Positions 55,492 through 64,000 of a stretch of DNA of 64,000 nucleotides are shown here, piece by piece (position 1 is the first letter of the stretch; every line of letters starts with the position of its first letter). Both the position numbers and the translations under genes were made by a program. The notes under the pieces are model-generated. The model saw only the letters and a program-made list of their open reading frames with translations. It ran no database searches and was not told where the DNA came from. The stretch comes from DATGKG01 sp963783145 (GTDB lineage Bacteria > Desulfobacterota > Binatia > Binatales > Binataceae). Location of the stretch: contig CAWAMM010000002.1 of NCBI GenBank assembly GCA_963783145.1, positions 124,001 through 188,000 of the forward strand, in the 5' to 3' direction.

Positions 55492-56667
55492 ATGAACATT
55501 CATGAGTTCCAGGCGAAACAGGTTTTAGACGGCTTCGACGTGCCGGTTCCGAAAGGCGAGGGCGTCGCCACCGCCGACGATGCGGCGAAGGCATTCAACG
55601 ACCTCGGGCAACCGAAGGCCGTCGTCAAAGTGCAGATCCATGCCGGCGGGCGCGGCAAGGCGGGCGGCGTCAAAGTCGTCTCGAGCGCCGAGGAGGCGCG
55701 TGCGTTCGCGGCCAAATGGCTCGGCAACAAAATCGTGACCCATCAGACGGGGCCCGAGGGTCGCGTCGTCCGGCGCATGTATGTCGAGCAGGCCAGCGAC
55801 GTGGCGCGGGAGCTCTACCTGGGCCTGGTCGTCGATCGCAAGGCACAGTCGGTCGCCGTCATCGCGAGCACCGAGGGTGGAATGGAAATCGAGGAGGTCG
55901 CGGCCAAGACCCCCGATCGCATCATGACCGAGCCAATCGATCCGTTGCTCGGGGTGTCGGCGTTCCTCGGGCGCAAGATCGCGTTCGGGCTGGGGCTTAA
56001 GGACAAACAGGTCGGCCAGTTCGTCGCCCTGCTGTCGGGGCTGTACAAGGCGTTCATCGGCACCGACGCGTCGCTGATCGAGATCAATCCGCTGGTCGTT
56101 ACCAAGGACGGCACGGTCATTTGCCTCGACGCGAAAATGTCCTTCGATGACAACGGGTTGTTTCGCCATCCCGAGATCCGCGAGCTGCGCGACCCGAACG
56201 AAGAAGATCCCGCGGAGACCGAGGCGGCGAAGTTCGACCTCAGCTATGTGCACCTCGACGGCAACATCGGATGCATGGTGAATGGCGCCGGACTGGCGAT
56301 GGCGACCATGGACATCGTTAAGCATTACGGCGCGGAGCCGGCCAACTTCCTCGATGTCGGCGGCGGCGCGAGCACTGAGAAAGTCGCGGCGGCGTTTCGC
56401 ATTATCCTGTCGGATCAGCGCGTCAAAGGCGTCCTGATCAACATTTTCGGCGGCATAATGAGATGCGACGTGCTCGCGCAGGGCGTCGTTGAGGCGGCGA
56501 AGCAAGTCAACCTCAGCGTGCCACTGGTGGTCAGGATGGAAGGCACCAACGTGGTGGAAGGCAAAAAAATTCTCGCCGAGTCGGGGATCAAAGTTATCGG
56601 AGCCACGGACCTCGCCGATGCGGCGCGCAAGGTGACCGAGGCGATCGGAGTCAAGGCAGCACAATGA
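55492..56667 (+). CDS. sucC: Succinyl-CoA synthetase (ADP-forming) beta subunit
   Basis: ATG 55492 (MNIHEFQAKQVLDGF) fits all SucC starts; longer frames run antisense to the putative antitoxin. 391 residues: ATP-grasp with KVQIHAGGRGKAGGV and DGTVICLDAKMSFDDN, and CoA-ligase half with FLDVGGGASTEKV and NIFGGIMRCDVLAQG. With SucD it makes succinate and ATP from succinyl-CoA. Its stop overlaps the sucD start (ATGA). Confidence 0.96.
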   Translation: MNIHEFQAKQVLDGFDVPVPKGEGVATADDAAKAFNDLGQPKAVVKVQIHAGGRGKAGGVKVVSSAEEARAFAAKWLGNKIVTHQTGPEGRVVRRMYVEQASDVARELYLGLVVDRKAQSVAVIASTEGGMEIEEVAAKTPDRIMTEPIDPLLGVSAFLGRKIAFGLGLKDKQVGQFVALLSGLYKAFIGTDASLIEINPLVVTKDGTVICLDAKMSFDDNGLFRHPEIRELRDPNEEDPAETEAAKFDLSYVHLDGNIGCMVNGAGLAMATMDIVKHYGAEPANFLDVGGGASTEKVAAAFRIILSDQRVKGVLINIFGGIMRCDVLAQGVVEAAKQVNLSVPLVVRMEGTNVVEGKKILAESGIKVIGATDLADAARKVTEAIGVKAAQ

Positions 56668-57542
56668 GTATTCTCGTCGATAAGAACACCAGGGTCGTCA
56701 CGCAGGGCATTACCGGCGCGACCGGCCAGATTCATACGCGCGCGTGCAAGGAATATGGCACCCAGATGGTTGCGGGCGTGGTGCCCGGCAAGGGTGGCAC
56801 CACCTTCGAGGGCATTCCGATTTTCGACACGGTCGAGCAGGCGCGAAAAGCGACAGGATGTAATGCGAGCGTGAGCTACGTGCCGCCGGCTTTCGCGGCC
56901 GACGGCATTCTCGAAGCGGTCGCGGCCGGCATCGAGCTGGTGATCTGCATCACCGAGGGCGTGCCGGTCGTCGATATGGTCAAGGTGCGTCGCTACATGC
57001 AGGGGACCAAGAGCCGGCTCATCGGGCCGAACTGCCCCGGCATCATCACGCCCGGCGAGTGCAAGATCGGCATCATGCCCGGATATATCCACAAGCCCGG
57101 CGATGTCGGCGTCGTGTCGCGCTCGGGCACACTGACCTACGAGGCAGTCTTTCAGCTGACCAATCTAGGTATCGGCCAGTCGAGCTGCATCGGAATCGGG
57201 GGCGACCCGATCGTCGGTACACCGCACATCGACGCGTTGCGCCTGTTCAATGAGGATCCGAAGACCAAGGCCATCGTCATGATTGGCGAGATCGGCGGCA
57301 CCGCGGAGGAAGAAGCGGCCGAGTACGTGAAGCAGCACGTCAAGAAACCGGTAGTAGCATTTATCGCCGGCCAGACGGCGCCGAAGGGACGCCGCATGGG
57401 CCATGCGGGCGCCATCATTTCAGGTGGTCGAGGGACCGCGGCGGACAAAATCGCAGCGCTGAAGGCGGCCGGCATCACGGTTGCGATGAGCCCGGCTGAG
57501 ATGGGCATCACAATGAAGAATTTGTTGGACGGAAAGCGTTAG
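56664..57542 (+). CDS. sucD: Succinyl-CoA synthetase alpha subunit
   Basis: 292 residues. CoA-binding N-terminus QGITGATGQIHTRACKEYGT, VSYVPPAFAADGILEA, GPNCPGIITPGECKIGIMPG, and the phosphorylated His in RRMGHAGAIISGGRGTA. Coupled to sucC by a four-base overlap. Confidence 0.97.
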   Translation: MSILVDKNTRVVTQGITGATGQIHTRACKEYGTQMVAGVVPGKGGTTFEGIPIFDTVEQARKATGCNASVSYVPPAFAADGILEAVAAGIELVICITEGVPVVDMVKVRRYMQGTKSRLIGPNCPGIITPGECKIGIMPGYIHKPGDVGVVSRSGTLTYEAVFQLTNLGIGQSSCIGIGGDPIVGTPHIDALRLFNEDPKTKAIVMIGEIGGTAEEEAAEYVKQHVKKPVVAFIAGQTAPKGRRMGHAGAIISGGRGTAADKIAALKAAGITVAMSPAEMGITMKNLLDGKR

Positions 57543-57565
57543 CCAAGACTCCGTCGAACGAGGCC

Positions 57566-57700
57566 CGAAGGGGGCACAGCCGCGCCGCAGGCGTTTCCGA
57601 CCTCACCCGGCGCAGTAGCGCCACCCTCTCCCTGAGGGGCGAGGGAAAAGGATGCAGCGACTCTCATAAGAGCGAAGCGGAGCGTAGTCCGAGGAAATTA
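57566..57700 (+). repeat. GC-rich leader repeat upstream of ndk
   Basis: CGAAGGGGGCACAGCCGCGC and on (57566-57593) and GCGAAGCGGAGCGTAGTCCG followed by AGGAAATTA (57673-57700) match the two halves of the element before the EF-G-like gene. The AGGAAATTA end supplies the region where a ribosome binding site would be. Confidence 0.55.
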
Positions 57701-57703
57701 AAA

Positions 57704-58117
57704 ATGGAACGCACTTTTGCGATCATCAAACCCGACGCAGTGGGGCGCGGGCTTGCCGGCGACATCATAAAGAGGATCGAGGCATCCGGACTCAAGATTC
57801 GTGGGATGCGCCTGATGCATCTTTCGCGGGGCGAGGCCGAGCGCTTCTATGAGGTCCATAAGGCACGGCCTTTCTACAATGACCTCTGCACCTACATGAC
57901 CTCGGGGCCGGTGGTCGTGATGTGCCTCGAAGGTGACAAGGCGATCACCCGTTGGCGCGAGGAAATGGGCGCCACCGATCCGAAGAAAGCGGCTGCGGGA
58001 ACGATCAGGAGCGACTTCGGCGAGAATATCGAGCGTAACGCGGTCCACGGTTCCGATGCGCCGGAGACCGCGGCGCAAGAAATTCCGTTTTTCTTCAGCA
58101 GCCTCGATTTGGTGTAA
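57704..58117 (+). CDS. ndk: Nucleoside diphosphate kinase
   Basis: 137 residues. MERTFAIIKPDAVGRGLAGD at the start, nucleotide-binding MTSGPVVVMCLEG, and phospho-His H115 in ERNAVHGSDAPETA. It balances nucleoside triphosphate pools. Its place after sucCD is common in this type of genome. A dead second copy lies at 63.7 kb. Confidence 0.96.
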   Translation: MERTFAIIKPDAVGRGLAGDIIKRIEASGLKIRGMRLMHLSRGEAERFYEVHKARPFYNDLCTYMTSGPVVVMCLEGDKAITRWREEMGATDPKKAAAGTIRSDFGENIERNAVHGSDAPETAAQEIPFFFSSLDLV

Positions 58118-58195
58118 CCCCGAGCATAGTCAATCCGTCATAGTGTGCGCGCGTGTGTCGTGGCAACTCAAAATTCGGTCGAGTAGCGTAATTCC

Positions 58196-59695
58196 ATGCC
58201 GGAACACAGCTCATCGGAACCAGAACGCCAGGCTTCGCAGCAACCAAGGCCGTCGATATCCACCGATCCGGGAACGGAAGCACCTGCGGAAAAAGCGGCT
58301 ACCAAAAGGCCGCGGTGGATGTATGTGGTCGGCGCGTTAGTGATCGTCGCAGTCTTATGGGTCGGCACTCCCAGAGTCATTACCGCCTTCAAGACGGTGT
58401 CCACCGACGATGCCTATGTGAATGGACACGTCACCTTTGTGGCGCCGCGCGTCCCCGGTCACGTCATGCGCGTATTCGTCGATGACAATAATCGGGTGCA
58501 CAAGGGCGATATACTGGTGCAGCTCGACAAGGAGCCGTACCAGGTCAAGGTCGATATCGCGCAGGCCGAAGTAGGAGTCGCGCAATCCGATTTGCTCGCG
58601 GCGCGGGCCAAGGATGAGAGCCTCGCGGGATTGGCCCACAGCCAGCGATTCGATCTGGCGCATGCGATCGAGGACCTCAAGGATCAGGTCGCCGAGCTGC
58701 ACGCTTCGGTCGCCGCGCTGCAGGCCGCGAATGCCACCGTGATCAAGACTCAGGCGGACTTCGAGCGCGCGCGGGCGCTGTTCGAAACCCAAGTCATCTC
58801 GCGCAACGAGTTCGATGCGTTCCAGGAGTCGTATTCGGTCGCCGAAGCGCAGCAGGCCAAGGCGCAGCAGGATGTCTATCGGATTCGCGCTGAACTTGGG
58901 CTTCCGCCACCGGCCAAGGGCGAGGACCTTGCCAAGGTTCCCCCGAACCTCGACCAGACCTTCTCCGAGGTTAAGGCCGCACAGGCGCGGCTTCAGCAGA
59001 CCGCCGCGCAAATCGGTATTGCGCCCACGTTTACACAATCGCCGGATCAGATGCTTGCCGATTTCTACAAGCGCGATCCTACTGGCAACATCGATACTAT
59101 CATCGCGCAAGTCCTCAAGGCTGCTCCCGATGTGGTCCAAGCCGGCGCGAAACTGACCGCGGCGCGCGCGAATTTGAGTCAGGCCCAGCTGAACCTCAGC
59201 TACTGCGATGTAATCGCCGACATCGACGGCGTGATCACAGGGCGCAATGTGAATCCCGGCGATGAAGTGCTCGCGGGACAGCAGCTGATGGCGTTGCGGT
59301 CGCTCACCGACATTTGGATCGATGCCAATTTCAAAGAGACCCAGCTCGCCAGGCTGCGCATCGGCCAGCGCGCCGACCTCGACGTCGATATGTATGGTCG
59401 CCATCAGCACTTCGCGGGACGCATTTCCGGATTCACGATGGGAACCGGCTCGACGCTCGCGCTGTTGCCGGCCGAAAATGCTACCGGCAACTACGTCAAG
59501 GTCGTGCAACGCCTGCCGGTGCGAATCGATCTAGTCAACTACAATCCCGACGCGAAACCGCTCTTCCTCGGTCTGTCGGTAACTCCCTACGTTTATATCG
59601 ACGAGCCCACTTCGGGTCCCAACGCGGGCAAGTTCCTTCAATCGCTGCTTCCGGGGCTCCCGACTGAATCTGAACCGGCACCGGCGAAGCAATGA
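58196..59695 (+). CDS. emrA: HlyD/EmrA-type membrane fusion protein
   Basis: 499 residues. A cytoplasmic N-terminus, one helix (WMYVVGALVIVAVLWVGTP), the barrel-sandwich hybrid parts VNGHVTFVAPRVPGHVMRVF and LSYCDVIADIDGVITGRNVN, a long alpha-hairpin coiled coil between them (about 120-310), and a beta-barrel (LRSLTDIWIDANFKETQLAR). It bridges the EmrB transporter to the outer membrane. Longer than E. coli EmrA because of the coiled coil. Four-base overlap with emrB. Confidence 0.92.
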   Translation: MPEHSSSEPERQASQQPRPSISTDPGTEAPAEKAATKRPRWMYVVGALVIVAVLWVGTPRVITAFKTVSTDDAYVNGHVTFVAPRVPGHVMRVFVDDNNRVHKGDILVQLDKEPYQVKVDIAQAEVGVAQSDLLAARAKDESLAGLAHSQRFDLAHAIEDLKDQVAELHASVAALQAANATVIKTQADFERARALFETQVISRNEFDAFQESYSVAEAQQAKAQQDVYRIRAELGLPPPAKGEDLAKVPPNLDQTFSEVKAAQARLQQTAAQIGIAPTFTQSPDQMLADFYKRDPTGNIDTIIAQVLKAAPDVVQAGAKLTAARANLSQAQLNLSYCDVIADIDGVITGRNVNPGDEVLAGQQLMALRSLTDIWIDANFKETQLARLRIGQRADLDVDMYGRHQHFAGRISGFTMGTGSTLALLPAENATGNYVKVVQRLPVRIDLVNYNPDAKPLFLGLSVTPYVYIDEPTSGPNAGKFLQSLLPGLPTESEPAPAKQ

Positions 59696-61296
59696 GTGCC
59701 GCGGCGCTTCCATTAACTCTGCCCCGGCGGAGAGTTGTCAGCCCATGGCTGATCGCGGCGGCGGTCGTAATCCCGACCTTCATGGAGGTGCTCGACACCA
59801 CTATCGCCAATGTGGCCCTGCGTTACATCGCGGGAGGATTGTCGGCGGCGGAAATCGACAGCGAATGGGTCATCACCAGCTATCTTGCCGCCAACGCGAT
59901 TATCCTGCCGATGTCCGGATGGCTCGCCACGCGGCTCGGCAGGCGAAACTACTTCCTCGCCTCAATCGCCATCTTCACCTTCGCATCGGCGATGTGCGGG
60001 ATGGCGGGCAGCCTCGGCTTCATCATCGCGTCGCGCGCGCTCCAGGGCTTTGCGGGCGGCGGATTGCAGCCTTCGAGTCAGGCGGTGCTGCTCGATGCGT
60101 TCCCGCCGGAGAAGCAGGGCCAGGCAATGACCATCTTTGGCCTCGCCGCGCTGCTCGCGCCGGTAATCGGACCGACGCTGGGCGGTTATATCACGGACAA
60201 TTACGGCTGGCGTTGGATCTTCTATCTGAACGTACCAGTCGGCATCCTCGCCTTTTCGCTGTGCCGTGTGCTGGTAGTCGATCCGGACTATTTGAAGGCG
60301 GAGCAGGCCAAGAGCCGCAAGCAGCCGTTCGATGTCATCGGGCTATGTCTCCTCGCTCTCACGATGGTCTGCTGGGAGGTGATGCTGAGCAAGGGACAGC
60401 AGTGGGACTGGCTCGGCGATCCGTTTTGGCGCGTGCAGACGCTGGTTGCGGGATTCGTTCTGGGCCTCAGCGGACTGATCTATCGCGAACTACATGTGCG
60501 TAGTCCACTGGTTGCGCTGCGTGCGCTTAAGGATCGGAACTTTCGCGCCTGTTGCATCATCATCTTCTTCGCCTATGCGATCCTTTACGCCAACACCATT
60601 TCGCTTCCGGAGCTTCTGCAAACGCTCTTTGGTTACAACGCGACCGTCTCGGGATTGGTGCTTTCCCCGGCCGGGCTGTTCGCCATCCTGACCCTGATTT
60701 TGATCAGCAGGGCGTTGGCTCGCGGCGTCGACGCCCGATATTTGATGGGGTTGGGCCTGGTGGTGATGGCGATCGGAAATTTCTGGATGGCGCATCTCAA
60801 TCTAGAGGTCGGCCCGTGGCAGGTGGTATGGCCGCGAGTGGTGCTCATCGTGGGACTGTCGATGCTGTTTGCCCCGCTGAACGTGGCGGCCTTCATCTAT
60901 CTTCCAAAGGAGATTCGTGGCGGCGCGGTTGGACTGCTGGCGCTGCTGCGCAACGAGGGCGGCAGCGTGGGAACCTCGGTCGCGCAGATCATCCAGGAAC
61001 GGCGCCTGCAGTTTCATAGCCTGCGACTCAATGAAGGCCTCGATCCATTAAACCAGCACGTGAACAATTTTTTGACCAATGGCCAGGCATTTTTCCTCCA
61101 GCACAACGGCGATGCGGTCCTCTCGCATCAAATGGCGTTGGGAGTTCTCGGCCAAACGGTGACCAACCAGGCGTTGTCGCTCGCCTACTTCGACGTCTTC
61201 TCGGTTTCGGCCGCGGTCGGCGTGTTACTGGTGTGGTTTGTCCTGCTGATGCGTCGCTCGGTGGCGGAAAAGGGCGCCCACATCGGCGCCGAATAG
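59692..61296 (+). CDS. emrB: EmrB/QacA (DHA2) family drug exporter
   Basis: 534 residues, 14 predicted membrane helices. Hallmarks: FMEVLDTTIANVALRYIAGG (helix 1 motif D1), WVITSYLAANAIILPMSGWL, ARLG-like TRLGRRNYFL loop, and ALLAPVIGPTLGGYITDNYG (motif C of exporters). Proton-driven drug efflux with the EmrA-like partner. The qNOR gene follows after a 44-base gap. Confidence 0.94.
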   Translation: MSAAALPLTLPRRRVVSPWLIAAAVVIPTFMEVLDTTIANVALRYIAGGLSAAEIDSEWVITSYLAANAIILPMSGWLATRLGRRNYFLASIAIFTFASAMCGMAGSLGFIIASRALQGFAGGGLQPSSQAVLLDAFPPEKQGQAMTIFGLAALLAPVIGPTLGGYITDNYGWRWIFYLNVPVGILAFSLCRVLVVDPDYLKAEQAKSRKQPFDVIGLCLLALTMVCWEVMLSKGQQWDWLGDPFWRVQTLVAGFVLGLSGLIYRELHVRSPLVALRALKDRNFRACCIIIFFAYAILYANTISLPELLQTLFGYNATVSGLVLSPAGLFAILTLILISRALARGVDARYLMGLGLVVMAIGNFWMAHLNLEVGPWQVVWPRVVLIVGLSMLFAPLNVAAFIYLPKEIRGGAVGLLALLRNEGGSVGTSVAQIIQERRLQFHSLRLNEGLDPLNQHVNNFLTNGQAFFLQHNGDAVLSHQMALGVLGQTVTNQALSLAYFDVFSVSAAVGVLLVWFVLLMRRSVAEKGAHIGAE

Positions 61297-61340
61297 CCGA
61301 CAAACAGCCCCATAACCGGAATCTCTGCACAGAGTGACCG

Positions 61341-63701
61341 GTGGTGGATTCTATCGGTAGCTCTACAAAAGACGCCGGATTAGAGTTCGACCGCATGGAC
61401 ACGCAGCTATCTCCGTGGTGGCGACGCACGCTGGTCTTGTTGATGTTGGGTGGGTTCTCGACGTTGGGTTACCTGGCGGCCCGCACTTACCGTGACGCCC
61501 CACCGATCCCGGCGCGCGTGGTGGACTCCAGCGGCGCGACGCTATTCACCGGTCGAGACGTCATCACAGGTCAGCAAATCTTCCTGAGCCATGGCCTGAT
61601 GGAGAACGGCTCGATTTGGGGGCACGGCGCGTATTTGGGGCCGGACTTTTCCGCACAATATCTCCATGCGTTGGCGCTCGAGGTGCTGGCAGCAGCATCG
61701 AAGAGATTGGCGCTCGATTCCAGCGCGGCTTCTGCGCGTAGTCCTGAACTCGATGCCGAAGTCGCGCATATTCTGAAGGAAAATCGCTACGACCCGGCAT
61801 CCGATACGCTGACGTTCACCGACCCCGAAGCCGATTCATTCCACCAGCAGCAGGAGGCATGGCGCGAATACTTTTCCGCGCCTGAGCACAGCAGTGGCCT
61901 CTCTGCCGGAGTTATCCGGAATCCCGACGAGCTGCACGACCTGACTGCTTTTTTTGCGTGGACGGCGTGGGCGAGCGCCGCGCGGCGGCCCGGGAAATCC
62001 TACTCCTATACCAATAATTTTCCCTATGACCCGTTGGCGGGAAACGTGCCGACCAGCGACGCGGTTTTGTGGAGTGCGATGAGTTTGCTGGTGCTGCTGG
62101 GAGGCATCGCCGGAGTCCTGTTTGCCTTCGGGCGGTTCGATTTTCTCGGCTGGCATCGCGATGCGCAACGGCGGCCCGCCATGCTGCCGCATCGGCCGAC
62201 CGCGAGTCAGCGCGCCATACCACTGTACTTTATTATCGTAAGCCTGCTGTTCCTCGCGCAGGTGCTGGTCGGGGGCGGAGTCGCGCATTACCGCGCCAAT
62301 GCCGCCAGCTTCTACGGCATCGACATTTCGCACATCTTTCCAAGCCAACTGCTGCGGACCTGGCATCTGCAACTCGCCATCTTCTGGATTGCGACCGCGT
62401 TTCTGGCCGGCGGTTTGTTTATCGCGCCTTCACTCGGCGGACGCGACCCCGCGCACCAGACTTTCGGGGTAAATCTGCTGCTCGCGGCGCTTATCATAGT
62501 GGTGGGGGGCAGCTTGCTCGGCGAATGGCTTGGCATCCGGCAGATGCTGGGTCGACTTTGGGAGTGGTTCGGCGATCAGGGATGGGAATATCTCGATCTC
62601 GGGAAGGCATGGCAGATCGCGATGGCGGTCGGGTTGGTGCTTTGGGTGACCTTGCTGTTTCGCGCCGTTCGACCGGCGTTCAAAGACCCGGAACGAGGCG
62701 AGCTTTCGATTCTTTTTTTCCTGTCGGGTTTGGCGATCCCGGTCTTCTACCTGCCCGCGTTTTTCTACGATAGCGGAACCAATTTCGCCATCGTCGATCA
62801 GTGGCGCTTCTGGATCATCCATCTTTGGGTCGAGGATTTCTTCGAGCTGTTCGTGACCGTGTTGGTCGCGGTGCTCTTTTATCGGCTCGGTGCGATCACG
62901 GTGAGCACCGCCAAGCGAGTCATTTATCTTGACGCGATTCTCTACATGCTGGGCGGAATCCTTGGAACCGGACACCATTGGTATTTCACCGGACAATCGA
63001 GCACCACGATGGCAATCAGCGCGAGCTTCTCCGCGCTGGAAGTCGTACCGCTGGTGCTGCTCACGCTCGATGCGTGGGACTTCATCCAGGTCAGCGAAGG
63101 CGACCTCGATCCGGGCGGGAAGCGGGTCACCATCCCGCATCGATGGACCTTTCACTTCCTGATGGCGGTCGGGTTCTGGAACTTCCTCGGCGCGGGGGTG
63201 TTCGGCTTTCTGATCAACATGCCGATCGTGAGCTACTTCGAAGTCGGCACCATCCTCACCCCCAACCATAGCCACGCTTCATTCATGGGCGTGTTTGGGT
63301 TTCTCGGCGTGGCGCTGCTGGTGTTCACCAGTCGAGAAGTCGTCGATCAGGCAACCTGGGCACGGCTCGAAAAGTACGTCCGCATGTCGTTTTGGGGACT
63401 TAATATCGGGCTCGCCTCGATGATCATTTTCAATCTATTCCCGGGGGGTGTGCTGCAGATGTACGACGTGCTGCAAAACGGCTATTGGCATGCGCGCAGC
63501 CAGGCGTACCTCGGCACCACGATGGCGCGCCTTATCGAATGGGCACGGCTTCCCGGCGATATGGTATTCATCTTCCTGGGTGTGACGCCGCTAGTCTGGA
63601 TCACCGTCAATACGTATCTGTCGCTATGGAGCGCGCCAGCGGCGTCGATCGCGGAAACCTCGGAGCGACCGCCGTTGGGCCAAATGGACGCCGCCGATTA
63701 G
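61341..63701 (+). CDS. norB: Quinol-dependent nitric oxide reductase (qNOR)
   Basis: 786 residues from GTG 61341; ATG 61395 (MDTQLSPWWRR) is an alternative start. Single-subunit type: an N-terminal NorC-like domain (TGRDVITGQQIF, GSIWGHGAYLGPDFSA) fused to the 12-helix NorB core. Active-site residues are those of true NORs: H494 and E498 in HLWVEDFFE, H545/H546 in GTGHHWYF, heme His H643 and H645 in NHSHASFMG. It reduces 2 NO to N2O using quinol. No nir or nos genes are nearby, so NO detoxification is as likely as denitrification. Confidence 0.95.
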   Translation: MVDSIGSSTKDAGLEFDRMDTQLSPWWRRTLVLLMLGGFSTLGYLAARTYRDAPPIPARVVDSSGATLFTGRDVITGQQIFLSHGLMENGSIWGHGAYLGPDFSAQYLHALALEVLAAASKRLALDSSAASARSPELDAEVAHILKENRYDPASDTLTFTDPEADSFHQQQEAWREYFSAPEHSSGLSAGVIRNPDELHDLTAFFAWTAWASAARRPGKSYSYTNNFPYDPLAGNVPTSDAVLWSAMSLLVLLGGIAGVLFAFGRFDFLGWHRDAQRRPAMLPHRPTASQRAIPLYFIIVSLLFLAQVLVGGGVAHYRANAASFYGIDISHIFPSQLLRTWHLQLAIFWIATAFLAGGLFIAPSLGGRDPAHQTFGVNLLLAALIIVVGGSLLGEWLGIRQMLGRLWEWFGDQGWEYLDLGKAWQIAMAVGLVLWVTLLFRAVRPAFKDPERGELSILFFLSGLAIPVFYLPAFFYDSGTNFAIVDQWRFWIIHLWVEDFFELFVTVLVAVLFYRLGAITVSTAKRVIYLDAILYMLGGILGTGHHWYFTGQSSTTMAISASFSALEVVPLVLLTLDAWDFIQVSEGDLDPGGKRVTIPHRWTFHFLMAVGFWNFLGAGVFGFLINMPIVSYFEVGTILTPNHSHASFMGVFGFLGVALLVFTSREVVDQATWARLEKYVRMSFWGLNIGLASMIIFNLFPGGVLQMYDVLQNGYWHARSQAYLGTTMARLIEWARLPGDMVFIFLGVTPLVWITVNTYLSLWSAPAASIAETSERPPLGQMDAAD

Positions 63702-63714
63702 TCCCGCATATCTC

Positions 63715-63896
63715 CCGAGTCGTTCTTGTTGTAGAAAGAATCGCGGCATCGGGGTTGAAGATTCGCGGGATGCATGATTCGCAAGGACTCGGGCGAGAAC
63801 ATCGTGGCTCGACTCGATGCATGGCTCCGATGCGCCGAAGACCGCCGCCCAGGAAATCCAGTTTTTCTTCAGTAACTCCGATTTGGTTAGAATCGC
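63715..63896 (+). pseudogene. Remnant of a second ndk gene
   Basis: Two blocks match ndk (57704-58117). One reads VERIAASGLKIRGMH, as IKRIEASGLKIRGMR in ndk. The other, in shifted frames, has DSGENIVARLD and tcggcgagaa-type DNA aligning with the H115 region through CAGGAAATCCAGTTTTTCTT and the last codons. About 75 codons between them are deleted and the frame is broken. Confidence 0.65.
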
Positions 63897-64000
63897 GTTC
63901 TTCAGCATTGACCATCTTTCGATAGGGGTAGCAGTTTTTTCGAATCATATCGACTGTGCGCACGTTTTAAAGTATTATTAAACGCGCTATTGTGCTTGGG
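63897..64000. other. Right-edge spacer
   Basis: AT-rich sequence (AAAGTATTATTAAACGC) with no gene seen before the window ends; possibly a promoter region for a gene beyond the edge. Confidence 0.3.

Noticed and set aside
55525..56664. 379-codon minus-strand open frame
   Set aside because: Antisense to sucC with shadow-type composition and no domain.
61341..63701. Possible nitric oxide dismutase (NOD) instead of qNOR
   Set aside because: NODs are reported to have changed active-site residues, including loss of one His of the HH pair. Here HLWVE and GTGHH are both intact, as in true NORs.

Overview
The window is GC-rich chromosomal DNA from a Gram-negative bacterium. LpxC, lipoprotein signal sequences, a SurA-like periplasmic chaperone and an AspRS of bacterial size point that way. 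The gene mix (NtrY-like kinase, QueC, type-B SdhCAB, GloVer repeat protein, CaiB/BaiF CoA-transferase, MJ0042 zinc-ribbon/DUF3426 protein, many intergenic repeat families) resembles uncultivated soil lineages near the former Deltaproteobacteria, such as Binatota/Desulfobacterota. That placement is inference; there is no rRNA here.

Layout. 1-2.1 kb: an intact minus-strand zinc-ribbon/class III cyclase/AAA ATPase signalling protein running off the left edge. 2.3-10.4 kb: a graveyard. It holds a frameshifted rve transposase, a broken Cro/YdaS-type HTH gene, a decayed phage recombination module (ERF annealing protein plus YqaJ exonuclease), a dead nucleotide-sugar operon (rfbC, DUF4910 peptidase-like, SDR epimerase, C-methyltransferase, rfbF, all broken) and a broken DUF2283 gene. 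From 10.47 kb the backbone is intact and dense: aspS and a lipoprotein, ald, gcvH, DUF3426 protein, two glycosyltransferases and a methyltransferase, tRNA-Leu(CAG), two small paralogous lipoproteins, cysK-cysE, a higBA toxin-antitoxin pair, valS-nadC, a CoA-transferase, an amidase, birA, an EF-G-like GTPase and an acyltransferase.

35.5-39.3 kb holds the most unusual locus: DUF2905, an NtrY-like membrane histidine kinase, and a response-regulator receiver domain fused in one polypeptide to LpxC, the committed enzyme of lipid A synthesis. A QueC-like enzyme and a parvulin chaperone follow. 41-48.6 kb is a run of metabolic and membrane genes. 48.9-58.1 kb is a TCA-cycle block (mdh-sdhCAB, then sucCD and ndk), interrupted by a repeat-rich spacer and a putative ADP-ribosyltransferase-like toxin pair. 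The right end carries an EmrAB-type exporter, a canonical quinol nitric oxide reductase and a dead second copy of ndk.

Several dispersed intergenic repeat families are visible: paired AACAAACCCA/AACGAAGCCA motif arrays at about 31 and 53.5 kb in opposite orientation, REP-like palindromes near 30.4 kb, and GC-rich leader repeats directly upstream of fusA-like, queC and ndk genes.
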